A stretch of 64,000 nucleotides of DNA from Bacteroides fragilis NCTC 9343 (GCF_000025985.1 NC_003228.3:1674001-1738000), one strand, 5' to 3'; positions 43,006 to 52,944 are shown, counted from the stretch's first letter. The notes: a model not told the origin generated them from the letters alone. Made by a program: numbers and translations.

Positions 43006-44478
43006 ATGAAACGATACTTTCTACTTTCTGCTTTTGCATTTTGCTCGTTGGCGCTGAGTGCGCAGGAAACGCAGGAAATCACCTTGAATGAAGCCATTGC
43101 ACTGGCACGAACACAGTCTGTAGATGCAGCAGTAGCTCTGAATGAGCTGAAGACAGCTTATTGGGAGTACCGCACGTTTCGCGCCGATCTTCTTCCGGAA
43201 GTAAATTTCAGCGGTACATTGCCCAGTTACAGCAAGCAGTATAACAGTTATCAGAATGAAGACGGCTCTTACTCGTTTGTCCGCAGTAATAAGTTAGGAT
43301 TGAACGGTGCTTTGTCTATCGACCAGAACATCTGGTTTACGGGAGGTAAAGTTTCATTGTCCTCTTCACTCGACTTTATGAAACAGTTAGGTTCCGGAGG
43401 AAGCCGGCAGTTCATGTCTGTCCCTATCGCCCTTCAACTGACTCAGCCCATTTTCGGAGTAAACAACCTGAAGTGGAACCGCCGTATCGAACCGGTGCGT
43501 TACGAAGAGGCGAAAGCCGCTTTTATTACTGCGACGGAGACGGTGACCATGAATGCGATCACTTACTTCTTCAATTTGCTGTCGGCAAAGGAGACACTGG
43601 GCACTGCCCGACAGAATCAGGTGAATGCCGACCGTTTGTACGAGGTGGCCGGGGCTAAACGAAAAATGGGTCAAATCTCAGAAAATGAACTTCTGCAACT
43701 GAAGCTTGCCGCCCTGAAAGCCCGGGCTGCCGTGACGGATGCAGAAAGCAATCTCAATGCCCATATGTTCCGTTTGCGCTCTTTCCTGGCCATAGGAAAC
43801 GACCTGATACTGGAACCTGTGGTACCGGAATCGGCTCCCAACCTAAAGATGGAATACAACCAAGTGCTGAACAAAGCACTGGAACGCAATTCGTTTGCCC
43901 ACAATATTCGTCGTCGTCAGTTAGAGGCCGAATATGAAGTTGCAACAGCCCGGGGAAATCTCAGGAGCGTCGATCTTTTTGCCAATGTAGGTTATACGGG
44001 ACTGAATAAAGACTTATCTCCTGCCTATCACAATTTGCTAGACAATCAGGTGGTTGAGGTCGGTGTTAAAATTCCAATCCTCGACTGGGGCAAACGCCGT
44101 GGAAAAGTGAGGGTAGCCAAGAGTAACCGGGACGTTACCCTGTCCAAGATAAAGAAGGAACAGATGGATTTCGATCAGGACATCTTCCTGCTGGTCGAGC
44201 ATTTCAACAATCAGGCACAGCAGCTTTCCATAGCCAATGAGGCCGATAAGATTGCGCAACAGCGCTATAAGACGAGTGTCGAAACATTCCTGATCGGTAA
44301 GATCAATACACTCGATCTGAACGACGCCCAGAACTCGAAAGACGATGCGCGCCAAAAACATATCAACGAACTGTACTGGTATTGGTATTACTATTATCAA
44401 CTCCGTAGCCTGACGTTGTGGGATTTCCAAAACAATACTCCCCTGGAAGCTGATTTTGAAGATATTGTAAAAAAATAA
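43006..44478 (+). CDS. TolC-family outer-membrane efflux channel
   Basis: 490 residues. Signal peptide about 1-22 (AFAFCSLALSAQ), then the two-fold repeated TolC helical-barrel architecture: ITLNEAIALARTQSVDAAVA opens the first outer-membrane efflux domain and MEYNQVLNKALERNSFAHNI the second. It has long helical segments (residues about 190-260 and 370-450) and no lipobox Cys. It should be the exit duct for the adaptor and permeases of this locus and is driven by the strongest sigma-54 promoter here. Palindromic repeats follow the stop codon. Confidence 0.92.
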   Translation: MKRYFLLSAFAFCSLALSAQETQEITLNEAIALARTQSVDAAVALNELKTAYWEYRTFRADLLPEVNFSGTLPSYSKQYNSYQNEDGSYSFVRSNKLGLNGALSIDQNIWFTGGKVSLSSSLDFMKQLGSGGSRQFMSVPIALQLTQPIFGVNNLKWNRRIEPVRYEEAKAAFITATETVTMNAITYFFNLLSAKETLGTARQNQVNADRLYEVAGAKRKMGQISENELLQLKLAALKARAAVTDAESNLNAHMFRLRSFLAIGNDLILEPVVPESAPNLKMEYNQVLNKALERNSFAHNIRRRQLEAEYEVATARGNLRSVDLFANVGYTGLNKDLSPAYHNLLDNQVVEVGVKIPILDWGKRRGKVRVAKSNRDVTLSKIKKEQMDFDQDIFLLVEHFNNQAQQLSIANEADKIAQQRYKTSVETFLIGKINTLDLNDAQNSKDDARQKHINELYWYWYYYYQLRSLTLWDFQNNTPLEADFEDIVKK

Positions 44479-44510
44479 TTGTGTGTTTGTTCTTTTTAAA
44501 CAGGAGGGCT

Positions 44511-44592
44511 GTTGGTTTCAGACCAACGCCTCTTTGGTTTTAAACCAAGAGGTCTTACCTTTTAAACCAACGTACCTTTGGTTTTAAACCAA
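44511..44592 (+). repeat. cluster of GTTGGTTTTAAACCAAC palindromes
   Basis: Three dyads in 82 bases: GTTGGTTTCAGACCAAC (44511-44527), CTTTGGTTTTAAACCAAG with flanking CT and AGG (44529-44552), and TTTGGTTTTAAACCAAA (from 44577). The half element CCTTTTAAACCAACG lies between the last two. They occupy the TolC-regulator spacer and could act as terminators or RNA hairpins. The same element is at 23338. Confidence 0.7.
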
Positions 44593-44599
44593 AAAAGAG

Positions 44600-44607
44600 T
44601 AGTTTTG
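44600..44607 (+). promoter_or_regulatory. -7 element TAGTTTTG for the response regulator
   Basis: TAGTTTTG fits TAnnTTTG and lies just 14 bases before the ATG at 44622, so the leader would be under 15 bases. It suggests that the regulator itself is made by the housekeeping sigma factor. Confidence 0.45.
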
Positions 44608-44621
44608 CAACTCAAAAATTG

Positions 44622-45977
44622 ATGCCTATGCTTTTAATTATAGATGATGATAGCGGGGTCCGCTCTTCCCTGAGTTTTATGCTGAAACGCGCCGGTTATC
44701 AGGTAATTGCAGTGACCGGCCCGCGTGAGGCGATGGAAGTAGTTCGTTCGGAAGCTCCTTCTCTGATCCTGATGGATATGAATTTTACACTTTCCACTTC
44801 CGGTGAAGAAGGATTGACGCTTTTAAAACAAGTAAAGGTTTTTCGTCCCGATGTCCCGGTCATTCTGATGACTGCCTGGGGCAGTATACAGTTGGCTGTA
44901 CAAGGGATGCAGGCCGGTGCATTCGACTTTATCACGAAACCCTGGAATAACGCTGCTCTGTTGCAGCGCATCGAGACGGCACTCGAACTGACTGCCACTC
45001 CCAAAGACACTCCGCAAGAGCAAAGCGGAACACTCAACCGGAGCCATATCATAGGCAAAAGCCGTGAGTTGATGGAGGTATTGAATACGGTAGCACGTAT
45101 TGCTCCTACCAATGCTCCCGTATTGATCACGGGTGAAAGCGGAACGGGTAAAGAACTGATAGCCGAAGCCATCCATATCAATAGCCAACGTGTCCGCCAG
45201 CCTTTTGTAAAAGTCAATCTGGGAGGAATTTCGCAGAGCCTTTTCGAAAGTGAAATGTTCGGTCATAAAAAAGGTGCGTTTACAGATGCCACTGCCGACC
45301 GTATGGGGCGTTTTGAAATGGCGAACAAAGGAACTATTTTTTTGGATGAAATCGGGGATCTCGATCCGTCGTGCCAGGTAAAGCTGCTGCGGGTATTGCA
45401 GGACTAGACCTTTGAGGTGTTGGGAGACAGTCGCCCGCGTAAGACGGATATCCGGGTGGTTTCGGCTACGAATGCCGACCTGAGTAAGATGGTGAGCGAA
45501 CACACTTTTCGTGAAGACCTGTTCTATCGTATCAACCTGATAACCGTAAAACTGCCTGCACTGAGAGAACGCAGAGAAGATATACCATTGCTTGCCAGAC
45601 ACTTTGCCGACCGTCAGGCGGAGATTAACAATCTGCCCCGTACAGAATTCTCGTCGGATGCGTTGAACTTCCTGAGCCGTTTACCTTTTCCGGGCAATAT
45701 CCGTGAATTGAAGAACCTGGTAGAACGTACGATTTTGGTCAGCGGGAAGGAAGTGTTGGATGCAATCGATTTCGAGAACCAATACCAACGTCATGACGAA
45801 AGTGTGGCAACTTCTTCTTCATTTGCGGGAATGACCTTGGATGAAATTGAAAAGCAAACGATTCTTCAGGCACTGGAACGCTATAAAGGAAATCTCAGCC
45901 AGGTGGCTACCGCATTGGGCATCAGTCGTGCAGCATTGTATCGCCGTTTGGAGAAATATGATATCGGTGATAAGTAA
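44622..45977 (+). pseudogene. NtrC-type sigma-54 response regulator with in-frame amber codon
   Basis: 451 codons if read through; the start is ATG 44622 (or 44628). Receiver domain with phospho-acceptor Asp52 (LILMDMNF) and conserved Lys (FITKPW); AAA+ domain with Walker A GESGTGKE (171-178), the sigma-54 contact loop GAFTDA (218-223, GAFTGA in most families) and Walker [12 protein letters not shown]; Fis-type helix-turn-helix at the end (LSQVATALGISRAALYRRLE). Codon 262 is TAG (45405-45407) within LLRVLQD-stop-TFEVLGDSRPRK, where this family has Gln (CAG). The frame is otherwise perfect on both sides. As written, the truncated product lacks the end of the AAA+ domain and all DNA binding. 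Confidence 0.9.
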
Positions 45978-46020
45978 CCCGTTGCTTATCATGGTCCGTT
46001 AATCGTTAATCATCAATCAC

Positions 46021-47313
46021 ATGTCAGTAAAGGGATTCTTCTTCATACTTGTTTTCTTCTTGGTCGCTATCATGGGTTTTCTGATTTATATATCCGAAAC
46101 CGTTGTCGTGAAGTATCTCTATATTGCCGAAGCATTGATGCTGCTCCTGATGCTGTATCTTATTTTGTTTTACCGGAAAATCGTGAAACCGATGAACACC
46201 ATCGGCAGTGGTATGGAACTTCTCAGAGAACAGGACTTCAGTAGCCGGTTAAGCCATGTGGGGCAGCAGGAGGCCGACCGTGTGGTAAATGTTTTCAATC
46301 GCATGATGGAACAACTGAAAAACGAACGGCTGCGCTTGCGAGAACAGAATCATTTTCTCGACCTGATGATTAATGCTTCCCCCATGGGCGTTATTATCAT
46401 GACGCTGGACGAAGAGGTATCTCAACTCAACCCCATGGCGATGAAGATGATGGGAGTCCGTCCGGAAGAAGCCGAGGGCAGGAAATTGTCGGAAATCGAT
46501 TCTCCGCTTGCCTTGGAATTGGCCGCCATTCCGAATGGAGAAACCAGCACCGTCCGGCTGAACGACTCGAGTATCTATAAATGCACCCACTCTTCATTTG
46601 TGGACCGCGGCTTCCAGCATCCTTTCTATCTGATGGAAGGATTGACCGATGAAGTGATGAAAGCTGAAAAGAAGGCATACGAGAAAGTGATCCGTATGAT
46701 TGCGCATGAGGTGAATAATACAACAGCGGGCATCACTTCCACATTGGATACGGTAGAGCAGGCATTGTCCGAGTCGGAAGGTATGGAGGATATTTGCGAT
46801 GTGATGCGCGTATGTACCGAGCGTTGTTTTTCTATGAGCCATTTCATTACCCGCTTTGCCGATGTGGTGAAGATTCCCGAGCCCCGTTTTACTCCGACCA
46901 ACCTGAATGACCTTGCATTTACCTGCAAGCGCTTTATGGAAGGGATGTGCAATGACCGGAACATCCGGTTGCAACTGATATGTGACGAATCTCTGGACGA
47001 TGTGAAGCTGGATGCGTCTCTGTTTGAACAAGTATTGGTAAATATTATTAAGAATGCAGCCGAGAGTATCGGACAGGACGGGCAGATCATCATTCGTACT
47101 TCATTGCCTACAGCTATCGAAGTGGTGGATAACGGACCCGGTATATCAAAAGAGACTGAAGCAAAACTCTTCAGTCCCTTCTTTTCTACCAAACCCAACG
47201 GACAAGGTATCGGCTTGATTTTTATTCGCGAAGTTCTGAGCCGTCATGGCTGCACGTTTTCATTGCGTACATACGCCGACGGACTGACAAGATTCAGGAT
47301 TCTATTTCCGTGA
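46021..47313 (+). CDS. NtrB-type membrane sensor histidine kinase
   Basis: 430 residues. Two TM segments close together at the N-terminus (GFFFILVFFLVAIMGFLIYI and about 35-52), so almost no periplasmic sensor. Then a HAMP linker (KIVKPMNTIGSGMELL), a PAS domain (about 110-200), the phospho-acceptor His229 in MIAHEVNNTTAG, and an ATPase domain with NIIKNAAES, DNGPGIS and GQGIGLIFIREVL. Kinases of this plan pair with NtrC-type regulators. The gene follows the regulator by 43 bases. Its 3' end overlaps the convergent aspartate decarboxylase gene by 12 bases. Confidence 0.92.
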   Translation: MSVKGFFFILVFFLVAIMGFLIYISETVVVKYLYIAEALMLLLMLYLILFYRKIVKPMNTIGSGMELLREQDFSSRLSHVGQQEADRVVNVFNRMMEQLKNERLRLREQNHFLDLMINASPMGVIIMTLDEEVSQLNPMAMKMMGVRPEEAEGRKLSEIDSPLALELAAIPNGETSTVRLNDSSIYKCTHSSFVDRGFQHPFYLMEGLTDEVMKAEKKAYEKVIRMIAHEVNNTTAGITSTLDTVEQALSESEGMEDICDVMRVCTERCFSMSHFITRFADVVKIPEPRFTPTNLNDLAFTCKRFMEGMCNDRNIRLQLICDESLDDVKLDASLFEQVLVNIIKNAAESIGQDGQIIIRTSLPTAIEVVDNGPGISKETEAKLFSPFFSTKPNGQGIGLIFIREVLSRHGCTFSLRTYADGLTRFRILFP

Positions 47314-48948
47314 TTCCTGCCATTTCACGGCATATTCATCCAGTATCCGTTTGATTCCCTGACCTATTTTCACATAATCCTTTTCATTCAGGTTAGCCAG
47401 TGATACACGTACGCTCCATTCCGGTCCGGCAAAACCTCCTCCGTTAAGCAATACCAGTGAGGTTTCGTTGGCCAGGCGGAAAACAACATCCAGCGGGCTG
47501 TAAGTTTTCTTCAGATAACTGACAAATTCTTCTCCATAGAATATCTTGGCCCATACCAGCATATCTATTTCGCTGTAGTAACCTACACGCAGCGGATCGT
47601 CTACGAGTGAGAATCCGGTGTTATCCCACAGGGCTTTCAAGCGACGCCGGATAATCTCCTGCATTTTGTTTTTATACCGGTTTTCCTTATCCAGAATGGC
47701 GAAAGAAGCAAACAGGCTCATTTGCGTCTGTTGTGGCAGCGATAATCCGGCGGTGTGGTTCAGAGCTACCTGGCGGCTGTCAGCCACCATGCGGTCGATG
47801 AATTTCAGTTTCTCGGGTGTAAGAGTCAGACTGGAGTAACGCTTATTGAGAATTGTCTTCTGCTCTTCCGGCAGGTGGGCTATCATCCGGTCGAAGATAT
47901 TCTCTTCGTGCAGAGCGATCACGGCATCCCTCCATCCCGTGGCTCCGAAATATTTGGAGAAAGAGTAGACACACAAAGTGTTTTGTGGTAATTCGGCCAT
48001 CAGTGAGCGGAAATGCGGACTGAATGTTCCGTATACGTCATCTGTAATAATCATCAGGTTCGGATTGTCTTTTTTCACGATATCTACAATCCGTGCGGCA
48101 GTCTCGGGACTCAGTGTATAACTGGGCGGGTTACTGGGATTGGTAATGAAGAGTGCCTTGATCTGCGGGTTCCTCAGGCGGTCTATATCTTCGTCTTTGT
48201 ATTGCCAGGTGTGCAATCCGTCTGTCGTCATCTGATCCGCAGATATTTCCGTAACGTTAAATTCATAGCGTCTCAATTGAGGAATTTCAATATAAGGAGT
48301 GAAGACAGGTACCATCAAGGCGATTCCATCCCCTTTATTGAGCAGGAAGTTTTCTTGCAGAGAGTCGAAAACGTAGCACATGGCTGCTGTTCCGCCTTCG
48401 GTGGCAAACAAATCGTATTTGCCTTTCGGCGGACGACGGTCGCACATCTCCTGTGCCAGATAGTCTTGCACAATCATTTCGGTAAATTGCAGAATGCGGT
48501 CCGGCACCGGATACTGATCGCCTACCACTCCTTCCGCCCATTCGTGGACAAGGGTATCCGGGTCGGCGGCATGTTCCAGCAACATGTATTGATACGTCCC
48601 TTTCAACAGCTCTGCCCCCGGCTGGCTGTGGTTGGTCTTGAGGAAAGTCTCAAAGCGGGCGGCAATTCCGTCTTTTTGCGGAATACCGGCTATTCCTTCC
48701 GGCAGGTACATCACACGCCTACACTCTTCCAGTCCGAATTTACCTAAAAGGAAGAACGCTTCGCGCGGAGTGGTAGCAATCCAGTTCGGATTTCCACGTC
48801 CGGCATTCAGCATGGTGTGGGCTATCTTCTTGATGCTCTCGTCAGCCATTTCAATCAGTTTGTTCTTCAATTCGAAAGGACTGATGCTCTCCATCTTTTT
48901 AGCAAAACTTTTAGTTACTGCTCCGTTGTTTTCATTACTTTTCATCAT
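47302..48948 (-). CDS. aspD: aspartate 4-decarboxylase (bifunctional with aspartate transaminase)
   Basis: 548 residues, a PLP enzyme of fold type I (aspartate aminotransferase class) with the long N-terminal extension and length typical of AspD. The PLP-lysine region reads VYSFSKYFGATGWRDAVIAL, and the upstream MIITDDVYGTF holds the Asp and Tyr that contact the cofactor. AspD converts L-aspartate to L-alanine and CO2, consuming a proton. Together with the antiporter gene 41 bases upstream in the same operon it forms a proton-motive metabolic cycle. The signature of the pair makes the assignment stronger than sequence alone would. Confidence 0.93.
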   Translation of the reverse strand: MMKSNENNGAVTKSFAKKMESISPFELKNKLIEMADESIKKIAHTMLNAGRGNPNWIATTPREAFFLLGKFGLEECRRVMYLPEGIAGIPQKDGIAARFETFLKTNHSQPGAELLKGTYQYMLLEHAADPDTLVHEWAEGVVGDQYPVPDRILQFTEMIVQDYLAQEMCDRRPPKGKYDLFATEGGTAAMCYVFDSLQENFLLNKGDGIALMVPVFTPYIEIPQLRRYEFNVTEISADQMTTDGLHTWQYKDEDIDRLRNPQIKALFITNPSNPPSYTLSPETAARIVDIVKKDNPNLMIITDDVYGTFSPHFRSLMAELPQNTLCVYSFSKYFGATGWRDAVIALHEENIFDRMIAHLPEEQKTILNKRYSSLTLTPEKLKFIDRMVADSRQVALNHTAGLSLPQQTQMSLFASFAILDKENRYKNKMQEIIRRRLKALWDNTGFSLVDDPLRVGYYSEIDMLVWAKIFYGEEFVSYLKKTYSPLDVVFRLANETSLVLLNGGGFAGPEWSVRVSLANLNEKDYVKIGQGIKRILDEYAVKWQESRK

Positions 48949-48989
48949 TATATCAAGAGTTATGTTTAGTTAATATTAAAAATCTGTTT

Positions 48990-50687
48990 CTACATAAGTA
49001 ATACGATCACTACTCCCCAGATAATCAGAAGAGTATTCCCGACAGCATACGTCACAGTATATCCCAAAGCAGGAGTTTCGCTTTCAACGGCTTCCTGGAT
49101 GGCTCCTAATGCAGCCGTAGTGGTACGTGCGCCGGCTGTGCATCCCAATACCAGTGCCGGATGGAATTTAAAGATATATTTTGCCATCAGTATGCCTGCT
49201 ATCAGAGGAATGGAAGTGGCCAGTGCGCCTACGATGAACAGGCTTAAACCCACTTCCTTGAACCCTTGCACGAAGCTGGGACCTGCAGCAATGCCCACAA
49301 CGGCAATAAACATGTTCAGTCCCACGTTGTCCAGTATCCAGAGAGCGGGTTCGGGAATACGTCCGAAAGTAGGGTGTTTGCTGCGTAGCCATCCGAAGAA
49401 TAATCCGCCGATCAAGGCTCCTCCGCTGGTGCTGAGGCTGATGGGGACTCCTCCCATGTGAATGCTGAGTGCGCCGATCAGTCCTCCTATCAAAATGCCC
49501 AGTCCGACAAAGATCATGTCTGTCTGGTTGGTCGGCCGGTCGGCATATCCCAGCTGTTTGGCTGCCGCATCCACTTCATGTTTGGTACCCACCAGTTCCA
49601 CCATGTCACCGGCGTCGACCACGGTCTGGGCCAATACCGGTATGTCGATACCTGCCCGTTTGATGCGGCGAATGCTGACACCGTGCATAAATTTCAGGGC
49701 CCGGATGGTGCTGACTTTTTCTCCGGCAACCGTTTTGCGGGTGACCATAACGGGTAATACCTCGGCAGGGAAGTCCAGCAACTGCGGGTCCAATACTTCA
49801 GGACCGATCCAGTCCTCTTCACCGATCACATACTCGCGCCGGCCGCTCAGCACCACCTCGTCGCCTTTCTTCAGTACAAAAGTCGGACTAACCTCTTTTA
49901 CGATGACTCCTGCCTGGCGCACCCGTTCCACAAACAGGCGTTTATCGTTTTCCTGAAAATAACTTTCAAGATCTGACACCCGTTTGCCGTCACCAAACCA
50001 GTCGTTGGCTATTTTATAAGCACGGAAAGTGACGGGGCGGGCGGCTGCCATGAATCCGGGTTGATCCGCTTCGTTATTTCCCATTTTGGCTTCCAGTTCT
50101 TTGCAGGCAGCTTTCACTTTATCGAGTCCTCCCAGCAGTCGCGGGCCGAGTGAACCCAATACCCATGCAGAGCCGGCCGTACCGAAGATGTAAGTTACGG
50201 CATACGACACCGGGATAATGTTATTATATGCTTCTTTGGTTTCCGGAGAGATGTTCAGTTCGTTAATCGTGTCTCCGGCCACGCCGATTACGGCAGAGAT
50301 GGTTTGCGATCCGGCCAGTAATCCGGCAGCCTCACCTACATTATACCCCATAATCTTAGCCAGTATCCAAGGGATGATCAGGCAGAATACACACATGATG
50401 GCGGCAAACCCCATTTGAGGGAGTCCGTCCTTTTTCAGTCCGCGGAAAAACTGAGGACCGACCTTATAGCCGATGGCGAAAAGAAAAAGCAGAAAGAAAA
50501 CAGATTTGATAGGTCCGTCGACGGTGATGTCGAGTTGTCCGACAAGGACTCCTACCAGCAATACGCTTGTTACAACTCCCAGGCTGAACTTTCCGATTTT
50601 GATTTTTCCAATCCAAAAGCCCACAAAAAGGGTCAGGAAGATAGCCAGCTCGGGGTGTACCCTAAGTTGATGTACAATCCAATCCAT
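48990..50687 (-). CDS. aspT: aspartate:alanine antiporter (AAE family)
   Basis: 565 residues. About five N-terminal TM segments (including [19 protein letters not shown] and [20 protein letters not shown]), a large cytoplasmic middle part with two TrkA-C/RCK-type domains ([18 protein letters not shown], then [17 protein letters not shown]), and about five C-terminal TM segments ([20 protein letters not shown]). The layout is that of AspT. It exchanges external aspartate for internal alanine electrogenically and, with AspD, generates a proton gradient and raises internal pH. It is transcribed ahead of aspD. Confidence 0.93.
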   Translation of the reverse strand: MDWIVHQLRVHPELAIFLTLFVGFWIGKIKIGKFSLGVVTSVLLVGVLVGQLDITVDGPIKSVFFLLFLFAIGYKVGPQFFRGLKKDGLPQMGFAAIMCVFCLIIPWILAKIMGYNVGEAAGLLAGSQTISAVIGVAGDTINELNISPETKEAYNNIIPVSYAVTYIFGTAGSAWVLGSLGPRLLGGLDKVKAACKELEAKMGNNEADQPGFMAAARPVTFRAYKIANDWFGDGKRVSDLESYFQENDKRLFVERVRQAGVIVKEVSPTFVLKKGDEVVLSGRREYVIGEEDWIGPEVLDPQLLDFPAEVLPVMVTRKTVAGEKVSTIRALKFMHGVSIRRIKRAGIDIPVLAQTVVDAGDMVELVGTKHEVDAAAKQLGYADRPTNQTDMIFVGLGILIGGLIGALSIHMGGVPISLSTSGGALIGGLFFGWLRSKHPTFGRIPEPALWILDNVGLNMFIAVVGIAAGPSFVQGFKEVGLSLFIVGALATSIPLIAGILMAKYIFKFHPALVLGCTAGARTTTAALGAIQEAVESETPALGYTVTYAVGNTLLIIWGVVIVLLM

Positions 50688-50788
50688 AGTTAATTTGTTT
50701 AGGTTTAATTTCTCATTAAAAACAGCCTGTGCAAGAAAGTGTTTTGTTAAACGATCTATTCTTGTATCATTGTATACATTATTAACGT

Positions 50789-50796
50789 TATCTTTG
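50789..50796 (+). promoter_or_regulatory. -7 element TATCTTTG before the YbhN-like gene
   Basis: TATCTTTG fits TAnnTTTG. Transcription would start near 50803, almost at the TTG used as start below. This implies either a leaderless-like message or a start further downstream (TTG at 50819). Confidence 0.4.
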
Positions 50797-50806
50797 ATGC
50801 GTTAAA

Positions 50807-51808
50807 TTGTATATTGTTTTGAAGAATAAATTTCGTAATTTGTTTTTGGCCTTTGGCATCCTGGCCGTCATCATCATGCTGTTCACTTTCGATGTGTCCT
50901 ATGATGAGCTGCTGGACAACCTGCGGCGTGCCGGATTTTATCTGCCGCTGGTTCTGGTCCTTTGGCTTTTTATTTATCTGATTAATACCCTTTCGTGGTA
51001 TATCATTCTTCGTAGTAGCGGTCCGGTGAATTCATTGTCGTTCGCCCGGCTCTATAAATTCACGGTTTCCGGTTTTGCGTTGAATTATGTCACTCCCGTG
51101 GGACTGATGGGAGGGGAGCCCTACCGGATTATGGAGCTTACCCCCTATGTCGGAGTGGAGTGTGCCACATCTTCGGTCATCCTGTATGTGATGATGCATA
51201 TCTTTTCGCATTTCTGTTTCTGGCTCAGCTCGGTATTGATTTATGTCTTTTTTTATCCGGTCGGTTGGGGGATGGGCATTGTCTTGGGGTTGACCACACT
51301 CTTCTGCCTCTTACTTGTCACTCTTTTTATCAAAGGCTACCGGAACGGTATGGCTGTGGCATGCGTACGTCTGGGTAGTCATATCCCTTTTTTGAAGAAG
51401 CGTGCAGTCCGCTTCGCGGAACTTCATAAAGAAAAACTGGAGACTATAGACAGTCAGATAGCTCTGCTTCATCAACAGCGAAAAAGTACCTTTTATTTGG
51501 CATTGGGTTTAGAGTATACCGCTCGCATAGTGGGGTGTCTCGAAGTCTGGTTGATTCTGAATGTATTGACTACGGATGTCAGTTTTGTCGGTTGCATCCT
51601 GATCGTCGCTTTCTCTTCCCTACTGGCCAATCTGCTTTTCTTTCTTCCCATGCAATTAGGGGGTAGGGAAGGAGGCTTTGCCCTGGCGGTAGCCGGCTTG
51701 TCTTTGTCCGGAGCATATGGGGTATTTGCCGCTCTGATTACGCGGGTGCGGGAGATGGTCTGGATTGTTATTGGGCTGGTGCTGATGAAGATAGGAAATC
51801 GGAGATAG
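50807..51808 (+). CDS. YbhN/UPF0104 flippase-like membrane protein
   Basis: 333 residues with about eight predicted TM segments (for example LFLAFGILAVIIMLFTF and LVLVLWLFIYLINTLSWYII). It belongs to the lysylphosphatidylglycerol-synthase TM-domain family (UPF0104, YbhN/AglD-like), marked by FTVSGFALNYVTPVGLMGGE and the late FFLPMQLGGREGGFALA. Members are thought to move or modify lipids, but no substrate can be named. No ATG is available in frame before the first TM segment; TTG at 50807 or 50819 is the likely start. It is not linked to the type I restriction operon downstream. Confidence 0.8.
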   Translation: MYIVLKNKFRNLFLAFGILAVIIMLFTFDVSYDELLDNLRRAGFYLPLVLVLWLFIYLINTLSWYIILRSSGPVNSLSFARLYKFTVSGFALNYVTPVGLMGGEPYRIMELTPYVGVECATSSVILYVMMHIFSHFCFWLSSVLIYVFFYPVGWGMGIVLGLTTLFCLLLVTLFIKGYRNGMAVACVRLGSHIPFLKKRAVRFAELHKEKLETIDSQIALLHQQRKSTFYLALGLEYTARIVGCLEVWLILNVLTTDVSFVGCILIVAFSSLLANLLFFLPMQLGGREGGFALAVAGLSLSGAYGVFAALITRVREMVWIVIGLVLMKIGNRR

Positions 51809-52902
51809 AGTAATGATGAAAGGGTACCTTTGATAAGTTTTTTGATATACAGAGAGATATTCTTTGTTGTAACTATGAATGTAAGCTATGACAGTTTATG
51901 TAGATAGAAGTATTTCCAGACTATGAAAGATCAGAGGGCATTAGGCAAATAGTATCGAAGTATGATTTGATGATTAGTTCAGAAAATGAAATTTGCCTCT
52001 CGTAGTTATTAGGATGTAGCTTAGAGAATATGAGTTTGTAAAGGGGGAAACTGTTTTGAGTGGCTATATCGGATTCACGTTGGTATAAATATTATCATAG
52101 GACTATTCCTTTGTTTATGCTTTTACAATAATGCGCCAATAATCGGATTTGTCCGAATCTTTTATACATAGTCATGGAGAACTTTAATACTCTTTTCAGC
52201 GGTTCGTTTAGATTCCCTATTTTATAATAGACATGCCTTCTATTGTTAAAGAAAGTGCTGGTATAACCAAACCAAGTCTATTATTTTTGCTTTTGTTCGA
52301 CTATAAAATTCTTTTGCAATACATTGTTTACACCGAACTTTTCTTCATTTACAAGATGCTTTTCAAGGGTGCTATTTACTCTGTTGGCTACTTCTTCCGC
52401 CGATATTTTACCATTTGCATTCCAGTTCAGATTATAGAAGGTCGTGAAGAAAGAGTGGGCTTCTGTTTTATAACACCGTTCTTTTTCGTGCAAGAAGTTC
52501 GGCTGTTTCTCTGTTAGTTCTCTCTTTTGCTCAGACCGGAGTTAAGTTGGGGAACGTGTCGATATGTAGTTCACCATCCATTACAGTCTAGTCTCTGTGA
52601 ATAAGGTGGCTTGCCAATCCTTCAAAGATAACTTAATCGGAATAATTAGTTAATTTTAATAATGATACTATAAGTATGTCAGATATGTTATCTGGAATTA
52701 TCAATTTTGACATAAGTAATATTACAGTAAGTGTAAAAAATGGGTAGTCCTTCTGTAAAACCACCCTTGAAAAATTATTTTGTATCCATAATTTTTCTTC
52801 TTCTATCTGTAAAATCTCATGTTTTAGCCGGAATTAAGCCAGATTTTTACTTCCTAATAATTTATTATTATCGGAAGTTGCTTCACTATCAGATAAATTA
52901 TA
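51809..52902. other. AT-rich decayed spacer
   Basis: About 1.1 kb between the YbhN-like gene and the restriction operon. Apart from the minus-strand gene relic described separately I see no credible ORF, RNA gene or repeat; the plus-strand ORFs at 52233-52517 and 52740-52922 are composition artefacts. It looks like a junk-bearing insertion boundary. Confidence 0.5.
52281..52541 (-). pseudogene. 3' relic of an unrecognised gene
   Basis: A minus-strand frame of 87 codons without a convincing start. It reads like a true protein: ELTEKQPNFLHEKERCYKTE, then FFTTFYNLNWNANGKISAEE and VANRVNSTLEKHLVNEEKF, ending in KNFIVEQKQK and a stop. The amphipathic, charged composition and lack of low-complexity runs separate it from the shadows around it. 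An upstream in-frame stop at 52542-52544 cuts it off. Family unknown. Confidence 0.35.
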
Positions 52903-52910
52903 TAAATTTG
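52903..52910 (+). promoter_or_regulatory. -7 element TAAATTTG for the restriction operon
   Basis: TAAATTTG matches TAnnTTTG and lies 35 bases before the XRE regulator start. It is the best candidate promoter for the regulator-hsdR-hsdM run. Confidence 0.5.
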
Positions 52911-52944
52911 CTCTCTGATTAAAACATTTTACCCTATAGCTAAT

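Noticed and set aside
23338..44592. Palindromes as invertible-promoter recombination sites
   Set aside because: No recombinase gene is nearby and the copies are not arranged as inverted flanks of a promoter segment.
52233..52517. Plus-strand ORF of 94 codons in the AT-rich spacer
   Set aside because: Phe/Tyr/Leu-rich composition typical of AT-rich antisense; the opposite strand reads more like protein.
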